DNA of 64,000 nucleotides from Sporolactobacillus shoreicorticis (lineage in GTDB: Bacteria; Bacillota; Bacilli; Bacillales; Sporolactobacillaceae). The DNA lies in NCBI RefSeq assembly GCF_024125445.1, contig NZ_JAMXWM010000011.1, forward strand, positions 56,751-120,750, given 5' to 3'. Within the stretch, counting starts at the first letter, position 1. Each line of letters starts with the position of its first letter. A program made the position numbers and the translations under genes. Shown here piece by piece: positions 45,986 through 55,887 of this stretch. The notes under the pieces are model-generated. The model was not told where the DNA came from. It made no database searches and was given only the letters and a program-made list of their open reading frames with translations.

Positions 45986-48178
45986 ATGTTCCAACGCAAA
46001 CGAACATTAATAAGTTTTTGGGCAGGTATAGTCGGCGGTCTTTTTATGCTGGCTTTTTTTGTCATTATTGGCCGTTTTGTATTTATTGCCCAGGGTAAAG
46101 AAATCGATAATCATCAATTATTGAAGGTTGGAGAGAAGCAATGGTCGCAATATAAAGTCGTAGATGAGAAACGAGGAACGATCTACTCTGGCAATGGTCA
46201 GATACTTGCAGAGGATGTTCCTGCTTATACACTTTACGCAATTATTAGTACCGACAGTGATAATCATGTGAAAAATAAAAAAAAGACAGCGGCAGCCTTA
46301 GCCCCTATTTTGGAGATGAAGGAGTCTGATATTTTAAAAAAGCTCAATCGCAATGCTTATCAGGTTGAGTTCGGTTCGAAGGGTAAAATGCTGAGCTATG
46401 CGAAGAAGAAGCAGATCGACCGTCTGAAATTACCGGGAATCGGCTATCTTACCGAATCGAAGCGCTATTATCCTGAACAGTCGAGTGCCGCTTATGCCTT
46501 AGGTTTTACCCAAACGAATCAGGAAAACGACCAACAGAAAGGAGTATTCGGTGTCGAACAATCCCTGGATCAGTATCTGACCGAAAAAGACGGTTCCGTT
46601 CGCTATTATCGCAGCTTGTCCGGGGTACCGATTCCGGATGAAACACAAAAAGTTAAGAAGGCATCTCCGGGGAAAGATGTCTATCTGACGCTGAATTCAC
46701 GAATTCAAACGGTGCTTGATCAAGCGATGTCTCGAGTCAATAAAGACTATAAGCCTGACAGCATGATCGGCGTTGCTGCTGATCCGAAAACCGGAAAAAT
46801 ACTTGCGATGTCCTCATATCCGACGTTTAATCCCAATAAACGCGATATCAAAAAGTTCAGCAATGCAAGCATTTCCGATCCCTACGAACCTGGTTCGGTG
46901 ATGAAGACATTTACCGTTGCGTCGGCAATTGATGCAGGTGTTTATAAGGGCTCCGACACATATCCATCCGGTGACTATAAAACCAGCGGCGGTACGATTC
47001 ATGATTGGAGAAGGCAGGGATGGGGGACGATTACTTTTGACCAGGGCTTTGAGCTGTCTTCAAATGTTGGCATGTCGGTACTCACGGATAAGTATCTCGG
47101 AGTAGATCGATTCAAGGACTATTTAAAAAGGTTCGGGTTTATGGAAAAGACGGGAATCGACCTTCCGGGAGAACGTTCGAGTGTTGTCAACTGGCAATGG
47201 AAGATTGACAAATTGGAAGCCTCATTTGGTCAAGCCTCTGCATTTACAGCGATGCAAATTGTTCAGGCTGCTACAGCAATCGGTAACAACGGGACGATGA
47301 TGCGTCCTTACATCGTTGATAAAATTGTCGATCCGGCAACGAAGCAAACGGTTTTGAAGCATCATCCCGTTGTAGCGGGGCATCCTATTTCTGCCGTTGC
47401 TGCCAAGCAGACACGTGCGCTCATGCGTAAAGTAATTACTGAAAAAAAAGTGGTGAGCGGATCCAGTGCAACCGGTCTTGCGTACGATCTTCCCGGCTAT
47501 GATGTGATCGGGAAAACAGGGACCGCACAGATTTCCCTAAACGGTCAGTATATGTTCGGTAAAAACAATTATGTGTACTCATTTTTGGGCATGGCTCCGC
47601 AAAAAGATCCAAAATTAATTGTGTATGTAGCGGTAAAACAACCGCATCTAAAAGATACCGATCTCGGTGCGGAGCCAGTGGTTGATATCGTGCGCCCGGT
47701 GATGACAAGCGCTCTTCAATATCTTCAAGTTGACAAAAAGGCGAGCGAATCCAGCGAAAAATTGCAGATTCCATCGCAAAAATTTGCTGATTATACTGGA
47801 ACGGATATGAACGAATCCGTTCAAAAATTAAAGGATCAAGGAATTAATCCGATCTCAATCGGTTCAGGAACGATTCAAAAGCAGCTGCCGTATGCAGGTG
47901 AGCAGCTTTTTACCGGGAGCAAAGTTATTTTATCCGGAGTGGGCCAAAAAACAATGCCGGATCTTACCGGTTGGACGCTGGCCGATGTGATGAAGCTGGC
48001 CGATATAGAAAATCTTAAACTGAGTGCTAAGGGCGAAGGATTTGTTGCCGAGCAAAGTATTGCGGCGGGTGCAGTGATTAAATCCGGCAGTGCTTTACAT
48101 GTCACCATGCAGGCAGAAAAAACAAACAAGACAGCTTCACATCCGGATCATTCATCACCCAACACGAAAAATCCGTAA
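45986..48178 (+). CDS. pbpB: Penicillin-binding protein 2B (divisome transpeptidase)
   Basis: A 730-residue class B PBP: N-terminal membrane helix, PBP dimer domain, transpeptidase with S304-V-M-K307, S358-S-N360 and K510-T-G-T513, and two C-terminal PASTA domains (about 590-715). Crosslinks septal peptidoglycan with FtsW. AAGGTGG precedes ATG. Followed 74 nt later by spoVD, its sporulation paralogue. Confidence 0.95.
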   Translation: MFQRKRTLISFWAGIVGGLFMLAFFVIIGRFVFIAQGKEIDNHQLLKVGEKQWSQYKVVDEKRGTIYSGNGQILAEDVPAYTLYAIISTDSDNHVKNKKKTAAALAPILEMKESDILKKLNRNAYQVEFGSKGKMLSYAKKKQIDRLKLPGIGYLTESKRYYPEQSSAAYALGFTQTNQENDQQKGVFGVEQSLDQYLTEKDGSVRYYRSLSGVPIPDETQKVKKASPGKDVYLTLNSRIQTVLDQAMSRVNKDYKPDSMIGVAADPKTGKILAMSSYPTFNPNKRDIKKFSNASISDPYEPGSVMKTFTVASAIDAGVYKGSDTYPSGDYKTSGGTIHDWRRQGWGTITFDQGFELSSNVGMSVLTDKYLGVDRFKDYLKRFGFMEKTGIDLPGERSSVVNWQWKIDKLEASFGQASAFTAMQIVQAATAIGNNGTMMRPYIVDKIVDPATKQTVLKHHPVVAGHPISAVAAKQTRALMRKVITEKKVVSGSSATGLAYDLPGYDVIGKTGTAQISLNGQYMFGKNNYVYSFLGMAPQKDPKLIVYVAVKQPHLKDTDLGAEPVVDIVRPVMTSALQYLQVDKKASESSEKLQIPSQKFADYTGTDMNESVQKLKDQGINPISIGSGTIQKQLPYAGEQLFTGSKVILSGVGQKTMPDLTGWTLADVMKLADIENLKLSAKGEGFVAEQSIAAGAVIKSGSALHVTMQAEKTNKTASHPDHSSPNTKNP

Positions 48179-48252
48179 TGCACGGACAGCTTGTTCTATT
48201 ATTCCTTGTTCATTCATATGGGTAGGACAAGGAAAGATGGGAGGGGCTAAAC

Positions 48253-50193
48253 GTGCGTGTGTCGAAAGTTACCGTGAGAAGGCGGTTGTTGTTTTTCCTG
48301 TCCGCAGGACTTGTTATCTTTGCGATTTTTGTTGGCAGACTGGCATACTTGCAAGTTTTTCATAATAAATGGCTGATGAACTATGCGCTGAATTCCTGGA
48401 GTAGAGAGATTCCGTATGAGGCCGAAAGAGGCCGTATTTTGGACAGCCGCGGCAAAGTTCTGGCGACTAATGTGAGCAGCCCGTCTGTTCTTGTTGTACC
48501 GCGCCAAGTGAAAAATAAAAAGATGACAGCGGAAAAACTGGCATCCGTTCTTAATATGAGCGAAAAAAAAGCTTACGAAAAAATTTCAAAAGTTGAATCG
48601 ATCGTCCGCATCACTCCTGAAGGAAGAAAAATCTCGAATGAAAAGGCAGCGGAAGTTAAAGCACTGGGCCTCCCGGGTGTTTTTGTCGCTGAAGATTTTA
48701 AACGCGATTATCCAAAAGGAAATTATCTGTCGCACGTGCTTGGATTTGCTGGCATTGATAATCAAGGACTGACCGGACTGGAATCGTATTACAATGATGG
48801 TCTGAAAGGAAAAAACGGCCATGTCGATTATTTTTCCGATGTGAACGGGAATCGAATGTCGGACCTTAAAGATAAATATGTTCCGCCCACCAGCGGGTCA
48901 AGTTTGATGCTGACCATTGACTCTCGCGTGCAGTCGATTATTGAGCGTGAACTGAATAATGCGGTTGCCGCCTATAATCCGGACAGCGCTATGGCGATTG
49001 CTATGGACCCTAATACCGGTGCAATTCTGGGTATGTCGTCGAAACCTGACTTTAATCCTGAGAACTATAAAAAGGTATCGCCGGAAGTGTACAATCATAA
49101 TTTACCGATTTGGAAAACCTATGAACCGGGATCAACGTTTAAGGTCATCACACTCGCGGCAGCCCTTCAAGAAAAAGCGGTGGATTTGAAAAAGGATCAC
49201 TTCTACGATTCAGGATCGATCGAAGTGGCAGGTTCTAAGCTGCATTGCTGGAAAAAAGGGGGGCACGGATCTGAAACATTTCTGCAAGTCGTGCAGAATT
49301 CATGCAACCCGGGTTTTGTAGCCCTTGGCGAGCGGATCGGAAAAGATAAATTATTTTCCTATATCGATAAATTTGGTTTTGGAGAGAAGACGGGCATTGA
49401 TCTTCAAGGCGAAGCGAAAGGTATTCTGTTTAATAAAGACAAAATAGGTCCTTTGGAAGCAGCAACGACAGCCTTTGGTCAAGGAGTATCCGTAACGCCG
49501 ATTCAGCAAATCACGGCTGTTTCTGCTGCGGTTAATGGTGGCTACCTCTATCAGCCTCAGCTGGCGAAGGCTTGGATTGATACGGATACCGGAAAGACGA
49601 TTAATCGAATTGAACCTGTGATGAAGCGTCATGTTATTTCAGAAGCAACATCAAAAGCGGTACGAAATACCTTGGAAAGTGTCGTCGCGCAAGGTACGGG
49701 GCGCAATGCTTATGTTCAAGGCTATCGGATCGGAGGAAAAACGGGGACGGCACAAAAGGTGGATCCAAAGACCGGACGCTATATGAGTAATAACTACATT
49801 GTATCGTTTATGGGATTTGCACCAGCAAATAATCCGAAAATCGTCGTGTACGTGGCGGTTGACAATCCTAAAGGAACCGTCCAGTTCGGCGGCACAGTTT
49901 CCGCACCGATTGCCGGACGCATCATCAGCGACAGCTTGAGCGCTATGGGTGTTAAAAAGCAGACGGGCGGATTAGAGAAAGAAGCTCGCTGGCCCGACCA
50001 GCCGATGATCACCATTCCGAATTTAAAAGGAATGGATAAAAATGATTTGCGCAACACCTTAATTGACCTGAAACTGAAAACGGAAGGAAGTGGTGACGTT
50101 GTCACTATGCAGTCTCCGAAAGCAGGGGTTAAGGTCAAACAAGGTTCAACAATAATGATATACTTAGGTGACAAAAAGAAAGCAGACGATTAA
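48253..50193 (+). CDS. spoVD: Sporulation-specific penicillin-binding protein SpoVD
   Basis: A 646-residue class B PBP for spore cortex synthesis. S294xxK297, S350-C-N352 and K496-T-G-T499 are the active-site motifs; one C-terminal PASTA domain. Two cysteines lie near the active site (HCWKK and SCN), as in B. subtilis SpoVD, whose redox state StoA controls. GTG start with GGAGGGG upstream. Confidence 0.94.
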   Translation: MRVSKVTVRRRLLFFLSAGLVIFAIFVGRLAYLQVFHNKWLMNYALNSWSREIPYEAERGRILDSRGKVLATNVSSPSVLVVPRQVKNKKMTAEKLASVLNMSEKKAYEKISKVESIVRITPEGRKISNEKAAEVKALGLPGVFVAEDFKRDYPKGNYLSHVLGFAGIDNQGLTGLESYYNDGLKGKNGHVDYFSDVNGNRMSDLKDKYVPPTSGSSLMLTIDSRVQSIIERELNNAVAAYNPDSAMAIAMDPNTGAILGMSSKPDFNPENYKKVSPEVYNHNLPIWKTYEPGSTFKVITLAAALQEKAVDLKKDHFYDSGSIEVAGSKLHCWKKGGHGSETFLQVVQNSCNPGFVALGERIGKDKLFSYIDKFGFGEKTGIDLQGEAKGILFNKDKIGPLEAATTAFGQGVSVTPIQQITAVSAAVNGGYLYQPQLAKAWIDTDTGKTINRIEPVMKRHVISEATSKAVRNTLESVVAQGTGRNAYVQGYRIGGKTGTAQKVDPKTGRYMSNNYIVSFMGFAPANNPKIVVYVAVDNPKGTVQFGGTVSAPIAGRIISDSLSAMGVKKQTGGLEKEARWPDQPMITIPNLKGMDKNDLRNTLIDLKLKTEGSGDVVTMQSPKAGVKVKQGSTIMIYLGDKKKADD

Positions 50194-50211
50194 AATAATC
50201 AATGGACGCAA

Positions 50212-50241
50212 GGGAGCCGGCGTGTCTTAAAGCCGGCTCCC
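50212..50241 (+). promoter_or_regulatory. GC-rich hairpin between spoVD and murE
   Basis: Perfect 10-bp stem GGGAGCCGGC/GCCGGCTCCC with a 10-nt loop and no U-run. It is a likely RNA-processing, stability or attenuation element separating the sporulation gene from murE. Confidence 0.5.
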
Positions 50242-50371
50242 GGGCATACATAAGCCTTGAAGGGTGATCGGGAAACCCTGTACCCTGTTCAATGATCTGC
50301 TGCATGGAAGAACTACTGATGACGGGTTATGTATGTGGTTCAGATAAAGTTGATGAGGGATGTGTCAATCA

Positions 50372-51841
50372 ATGAAACTTGCGGATTGCCTGAGGGCGCT
50401 TGCCTCTTTTAAGCAAGAAGGAATGGGAAATCCAGAAATTAATGATCTCATTATCGATTCACGGCTTGTAAAGCCGGGGGCCTTGTTTTTTTGCATCAAA
50501 GGCCACCATGTCGACGGACACCGTTTCGCTGTCCAGGCTGAAAAGAACGGTGCGGCAGCCATCATTGCCCAGAATCGTATTGATGTTTCGATTCCTGTAA
50601 TTTATGTCAGCGATACGCATCGCGCTTTAGCCATGGTGGCTGATCATTATTACGGCCATCCGAGTCACAGCCTCCACATGATCGGCGTTACCGGGACAAA
50701 CGGAAAAACGACGATCACGTATCTCGTGCAGTCCATCCAAGAGGCGGCAGGAATGAATACGGGTCTTATTGGTACGATGGGCATGCGCTATAAAAATGAA
50801 TTGATTCCGGTAGCGAATACGACGCCCGAAGTCCATCTTATCCATAAAAATTTAGCCGAAATGAAGGCACGGGGAGCTGTCTCTGCCGTTATGGAAACGT
50901 CGTCAAACGCACTCTACGATGGGCGGGTTCACGGCTGTGATTTTAACATTGGTATTTTTACCAACTTGACCGAAGACCATTTGGATCTTCATGGAACAAT
51001 GAAGGACTACATGTATGCGAAGAGTCTGCTTTTCTCACAGCTAGGCAACAGCTACGGCGGTCAGAAAAAGGCTGCTGTCCTGAATGCAGATGATCCGGCA
51101 TCTGATGTATACAGACACATGACGGCTGTCCCTGTCATTTCGTATGGTATTAATAAAGCCGCTGATTTCCATGCGGCATCGATTCAAATCAAACCAGCGG
51201 GCACGGATTTTATTCTGGAGACCGGGGGAGAGACTTACCCGGTATCGATGAAATTAATTGGTAAATTCAGTGTGTACAACGTCTTGGCAGCGCTCGCCGC
51301 ATGCTCCGTACGCGGATTGGCCATAACCGAGATGATTCGCGCGGTCGAACAAATAAAAGGTGTATCCGGGCGCTTTGAACCTGTTGATGCGGGACAGAAC
51401 TTCACTGTGATTGTTGACTATTCACATACACCGGACAGTTTGGAGAATGCGCTTGATACAATCAGAGAATTCGCTAAGAAACGTGTGATCGCGATTGTCG
51501 GATGCGGAGGAGACCGTGAGCGCGGAAAGCGTCCGCTTATGGCTAAAATCGCTGTCGATAAGAGTGATTTGGCGATCCTGACGTCCGACAACCCGCGCAC
51601 TGAGGATCCTGAGGCGATCCTTCGAGAAATGGAGCACGGCGTGAAAGGGCGTTCTTATAAAAAAATTGTTGACCGCCGTGAAGCCATACAATTTGCAATG
51701 CGGCACGCCGAAAGTGGCGACATCGTTTTGATTGCGGGCAAGGGACATGAAGATTATCAGATCATCGGCACGACAAAACATCACTTTGACGATCGCGAAG
51801 AAGCGCAATCAGCGATTCTTGAGCGCAATAATATAAAATAA
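50372..51841 (+). CDS. murE: UDP-MurNAc-tripeptide synthetase (meso-DAP-adding)
   Basis: A 489-residue Mur ligase adding meso-diaminopimelate to UDP-MurNAc-L-Ala-D-Glu. P-loop GTNGKTT, and D406-N-P-R409, the DAP-recognition motif (lysine enzymes differ). Start ATG 50372 (MKLADCL) aligns with B. subtilis; upstream ATG is on the SD. It predicts a DAP-type wall, supported by dapH/dapL. Confidence 0.95.
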   Translation: MKLADCLRALASFKQEGMGNPEINDLIIDSRLVKPGALFFCIKGHHVDGHRFAVQAEKNGAAAIIAQNRIDVSIPVIYVSDTHRALAMVADHYYGHPSHSLHMIGVTGTNGKTTITYLVQSIQEAAGMNTGLIGTMGMRYKNELIPVANTTPEVHLIHKNLAEMKARGAVSAVMETSSNALYDGRVHGCDFNIGIFTNLTEDHLDLHGTMKDYMYAKSLLFSQLGNSYGGQKKAAVLNADDPASDVYRHMTAVPVISYGINKAADFHAASIQIKPAGTDFILETGGETYPVSMKLIGKFSVYNVLAALAACSVRGLAITEMIRAVEQIKGVSGRFEPVDAGQNFTVIVDYSHTPDSLENALDTIREFAKKRVIAIVGCGGDRERGKRPLMAKIAVDKSDLAILTSDNPRTEDPEAILREMEHGVKGRSYKKIVDRREAIQFAMRHAESGDIVLIAGKGHEDYQIIGTTKHHFDDREEAQSAILERNNIK

Positions 51842-51882
51842 TCGAACATCAATTGTTCGCATGACATTAGGGGAGAGTATCG

Positions 51883-53271
51883 ATGAGTATTGGAGTAGAT
51901 ATAGTCAGAGGTCAGGCGATTCAGTCGATCGGTGACGCCGGACATATTGATCGATTAACGATCATGACCGACAGCCGCAAATCGGTTGCAAGCGGTCTTT
52001 TTGTACCTTTAGTAGGGGCAAACTTCAATGGTCACCAATTTTTAAAGCAGGCAATATTGAGCGGAGCAGTTGCCGCGCTCTGGATGGAAAGAGAACCGCT
52101 GCCCGACTTATTGCCGGCAGATTTTCCTGTTTTTTTTGTCCGTGATACGTTAACCGCTCTCCAAAGCATGGCGAAAAGTTACTTGAATCAAGTTCGGCCG
52201 AAAATAATTGCAGTCACCGGATCGAATGGAAAAACGACAACAAAGGATATGATCTTCAGTATTCTTTCTCAGACGTTCAGAACAGCGAAAACGCAAGGAA
52301 ATTTAAATAATCATATCGGCGTTCCGCTGACTATATTGTCAATGGCGGAAGATACGCAAGTGCTCGTACTTGAAATGGGAATGAACCATTTCGGCGAACT
52401 GACTTTTCTGAGCCAAATGGCAAAACCCGATATTGCGATCATCACCAACATTGGTGAATCACATATTGAGTATTTGGGGAGTAGGGAAGGAATTGCGAAA
52501 GCAAAACTCGAAATTGTCAATGGGTTGAAAAAACGAGGCACTCTGATTTTGGACGGTGACGAACCGCTGCTTGCAAACATTCAGACCTATGCCTATCAAA
52601 TTGTGCGCTGCGGCTTCGGCGTCCAGAACAATTGGTGCATTGCGGATATTGTTGAATCTGTGGACGGAAGCCGTTTCTCACTGAACAATCAGAAGGATTA
52701 TTTTCGCATCCCGGTGCTTGGCAAACATAATGTAAGAAATGCCGTTCTCAGTTTTGCCGCTGCCAGAATTATGGGGGCGGATATGGAAACGATTCGCTAT
52801 GGATTAGAACATCTGCACGTGACAAAATTACGCTTTCAAAAGGTTGATGGGCTGAATGGATCGCTTCTAATCGAAGACTGTTATAATGCCAGTCCGTCAT
52901 CAATGATTGCTTCTCTTGAAACCTTGAAGAAATTGCCTGGTTTTAAGCGTAGAGTGGCGGTGCTTGGTGATATGTATGAGCTTGGTAAGAATGAGAAAAA
53001 TCAGCACAAAAGCATTGCCAAGAGCCTGACTGCTCCATTGACACATGTGATTACGATCGGCGAAAAGGGTGCGTGGATTGCGGATGGTTTGCGTGAAACG
53101 GGCGGCGATCAAACTATTGATGTGCGGTCATATGAAACAAAGGCAGCTGCGCATGCTTATCTCAAATCATTGCTGGATGATCAAACAGTGATGCTGTTTA
53201 AAGCATCGCGACTGCTTAAACTTGAAGAATTATCGGCAGGCCTCCGCGCTAAAGAATCGACCAATCGGTGA
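51883..53271 (+). CDS. murF: UDP-MurNAc-tripeptide-D-Ala-D-Ala ligase
   Basis: A 462-residue Mur ligase adding D-Ala-D-Ala. P-loop GSNGKTTTKDM, LEMGMNHFGE and ALRFQKVDG-like MurF blocks are present. AGGGGAGAG precedes ATG. In B. subtilis murF lies with ddl outside the dcw cluster; here it is between murE and mraY, as in proteobacteria and some Bacillales. Confidence 0.95.
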   Translation: MSIGVDIVRGQAIQSIGDAGHIDRLTIMTDSRKSVASGLFVPLVGANFNGHQFLKQAILSGAVAALWMEREPLPDLLPADFPVFFVRDTLTALQSMAKSYLNQVRPKIIAVTGSNGKTTTKDMIFSILSQTFRTAKTQGNLNNHIGVPLTILSMAEDTQVLVLEMGMNHFGELTFLSQMAKPDIAIITNIGESHIEYLGSREGIAKAKLEIVNGLKKRGTLILDGDEPLLANIQTYAYQIVRCGFGVQNNWCIADIVESVDGSRFSLNNQKDYFRIPVLGKHNVRNAVLSFAAARIMGADMETIRYGLEHLHVTKLRFQKVDGLNGSLLIEDCYNASPSSMIASLETLKKLPGFKRRVAVLGDMYELGKNEKNQHKSIAKSLTAPLTHVITIGEKGAWIADGLRETGGDQTIDVRSYETKAAAHAYLKSLLDDQTVMLFKASRLLKLEELSAGLRAKESTNR

Positions 53272-53487
53272 ATTTGTGAATGAGCAGATGAGCGAGTCTT
53301 TAAGAGCAGACAGATTGCCGAAGGGTTTAATGAAAACAGGGCACGAAAGCCTGGGTTCCTTCCAGCGTTCACAGATTAGCAGTCATTGATTCAACCAACA
53401 GTGCGAACGTTTCATCTCATCATCTGTATAAAAATTTATTATGTTTTGCTAATGGGCAGTCGCGCATTAAAAGGAGCGAAAGAATTC

Positions 53488-54465
53488 ATGACATTGACCT
53501 TATTATTTGGATTAGCGATTTCTTTTCTTGTGACACTTGTTTTTGCACCTTTTTTTATTCCGCTTTTAAGGAGATTTCATTTCGGACAGTATATCCGGGA
53601 AGAGGGGCCTAAGAGTCATCAAAAAAAAAGCGGGACACCGACAATGGGCGGCGTTATTTTTTTGATCGGATTACTCGTCGGTATTCTTGTAATGGGATTG
53701 AAATATCACGTAAATTCGCAAGATACCTATATGCTGCTGTTTGTAACCTTAGGTTTCGGCTTAGTCGGGCTGCTTGATGACTTTATTAAAATTTCGATGA
53801 AGCGGAATATGGGGCTGACATCGAAACAGAAAATGGCAGCACAAATTATCATCTCGCTTATTTTTTGGTTCATAGTAACACGGTATGACTACTCTACCTA
53901 CTTGTCCTTTCCCGGGACCAACTTTATGATCAATATGCATTGGTTTTATCCGCTTTTTGTTATCTTTCTTTTAATCGGTGTTCCAAATGCAACAAATTTA
54001 ACGGACGGTATGGACGGACTCCTTTCCGGTCTTGCTGTCATTGCCTTTGGTGCCTATGCGGTGATTGCCTGGTTTACAATGAATCTGGGTGTTGCTGTTT
54101 TTGCAATCGTGATGCTCGGTGCACTTCTCGGCTTTTTAATCTTTAATGCGCATCCGGCACGCGTATTCATGGGTGATACAGGTTCGCTTGCGATTGGCGG
54201 CGCACTTGCCGGTATGGCTATATTAACAAATACGGAAATTCTGCTTGCGATCATTGGCGGTGTCTTTGCGATCGAGACGTTATCCGTCATTATTCAAGTG
54301 ATTGCCTTTAAGACAACGGGACACAGGGTATTTAAGATGAGTCCGATTCATCACCATTTTGAATTGTCAGGATGGTCGGAATGGAAAGTCGTAACCGTCT
54401 TCTGGATTGTTGGACTTATGCTTGCAGTCATCGGAGTTTATCTGAAAGTGGGGATTGTCAGTTGA
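53488..54465 (+). CDS. mraY: Phospho-MurNAc-pentapeptide translocase
   Basis: A 325-residue ten-helix membrane enzyme making lipid I. Signatures GPKSHQKKSGTPTMGG, LLDDF, NATNLTDGMDGL and PIHHHFEL (catalytic aspartates and HHH) are intact. Start ATG 53488 matches B. subtilis; AAGGAG is 11 nt upstream. TTGA overlap with murD. Confidence 0.96.
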   Translation: MTLTLLFGLAISFLVTLVFAPFFIPLLRRFHFGQYIREEGPKSHQKKSGTPTMGGVIFLIGLLVGILVMGLKYHVNSQDTYMLLFVTLGFGLVGLLDDFIKISMKRNMGLTSKQKMAAQIIISLIFWFIVTRYDYSTYLSFPGTNFMINMHWFYPLFVIFLLIGVPNATNLTDGMDGLLSGLAVIAFGAYAVIAWFTMNLGVAVFAIVMLGALLGFLIFNAHPARVFMGDTGSLAIGGALAGMAILTNTEILLAIIGGVFAIETLSVIIQVIAFKTTGHRVFKMSPIHHHFELSGWSEWKVVTVFWIVGLMLAVIGVYLKVGIVS

Positions 54466-55823
54466 AAACGTTGAATAGGTTCAAAAGCAAAAAAGTCCTT
54501 GTTTTAGGTTTGGGCAAGAGCGGTTATGCCGCTGCCAAATTAATCAGAGGCTTGGGTGCTGATGTCACGGTTAATGATCGCAGTGATTTAAGTAAAAACG
54601 ATCATGCACGCGATTTAAAGGCGACAGGGATACGTGTTGTTGACAGCGGACATCCCCTTGAGCTGCTCGACGGCATTGATTTAATGATCAAAAATCCGGG
54701 CATTCCCTACACAAATCCTATGGTCCAAAAAGCCCTTGAGCTGAATATATCTATTGTGACCGAAGTGGAAATTGCAGGCCTGTTATCCGATGCGCCGTTT
54801 ATTGGTATAACGGGATCAAATGGAAAAACGACAACGACGATGCTGATCGGAGAGATGATGAAGGGCTCGAACTATGCCCCGATTGTCGCCGGGAACATTG
54901 GAACGGCGCTGACTTCAGTTGTTCAAAAAGCAACTGAAGAAAATGTGATTGTGGCTGAACTTTCAAGTTTTCAACTTCTCGGAACGAGAGAATTTCATCC
55001 ACATGCTGCTGTTGTTCTGAACATATTTGATCATCATCTGGACTATCACGGAACGGTTGAAAACTATGCCGAGGCTAAGGCGCGAATTACAGCCAATCAG
55101 ACGGCGGCAGACGCGCTTATTTATAATGCTGACAGTGAACGTGTTGTCACTTATATTGCTGAAAAATCGAGAGCACAAAAAGTTCCTTTTTCTTTAAAAA
55201 CAAAAGTGGCAGATGGTGCCTATGTTTCTGAAAAAGTCATTTATTTTAAGGATGAACCGATCATGAAGGCTGATGAGATGGGCCTGCCGGGCGAGCACAA
55301 CCTGATGAATGCCCTTGCTGCTGTAGCTGTTGCCGGTGTGTACGGGGTTCCGAAGCAGCATATTGCTGATGTGCTGCGTTCCTTTAAAGGAGCGCGTCAT
55401 CGTCTGGAATATGTGGACGTCGTGCAGGGCCGAACCATCTACAATGATTCCAAGGCGACGAATATTATCGCGACATCCAAAGCACTGCATGCTTTTCCGG
55501 GAAAAGAAATTGTGCTACTTGCCGGCGGTCTCGACCGCGGCAACACATTTGACGCATTAATTCCCGAATTAAAGAAAGCCCCTATTAAAGCGGTGCTTCT
55601 TTTCGGTCAGACGCAGAAGAAGCTGCTTGATGCCTGTGAAAAAGCTTCAATTCCCGTGATCAGGGAGGTTGAGAACGTCGAAGCTGCTGTACCGGAGGCA
55701 TTTGCTTTATCTAAACCAGGCGATGTTCTTTTGCTTTCTCCGGCCTGCGCAAGTTGGGATCAATATAAATCTTTTGAGCAGCGCGGTGACATTTTTATCG
55801 CAGAAGTGAATAAGTTTAGATAA
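54462..55823 (+). CDS. murD: UDP-MurNAc-L-alanine-D-glutamate ligase
   Basis: A 453-residue Mur ligase adding D-glutamate. N-terminal Rossmann VLVLGLGKSGYAAAKL, P-loop GSNGKTTTT, and NDSKATN in the C-domain are visible. Start TTG at 54462 overlaps the mraY stop by 4 nt; the longer frame overlaps mraY in another frame and is rejected. Confidence 0.95.
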   Translation: MKTLNRFKSKKVLVLGLGKSGYAAAKLIRGLGADVTVNDRSDLSKNDHARDLKATGIRVVDSGHPLELLDGIDLMIKNPGIPYTNPMVQKALELNISIVTEVEIAGLLSDAPFIGITGSNGKTTTTMLIGEMMKGSNYAPIVAGNIGTALTSVVQKATEENVIVAELSSFQLLGTREFHPHAAVVLNIFDHHLDYHGTVENYAEAKARITANQTAADALIYNADSERVVTYIAEKSRAQKVPFSLKTKVADGAYVSEKVIYFKDEPIMKADEMGLPGEHNLMNALAAVAVAGVYGVPKQHIADVLRSFKGARHRLEYVDVVQGRTIYNDSKATNIIATSKALHAFPGKEIVLLAGGLDRGNTFDALIPELKKAPIKAVLLFGQTQKKLLDACEKASIPVIREVENVEAAVPEAFALSKPGDVLLLSPACASWDQYKSFEQRGDIFIAEVNKFR

Positions 55824-55887
55824 GGGGACAGGCCGGTTATGAGGAGCTTCGGCAATCCGTGTCCCTGATCTGAACGGAGTGTTGCTC

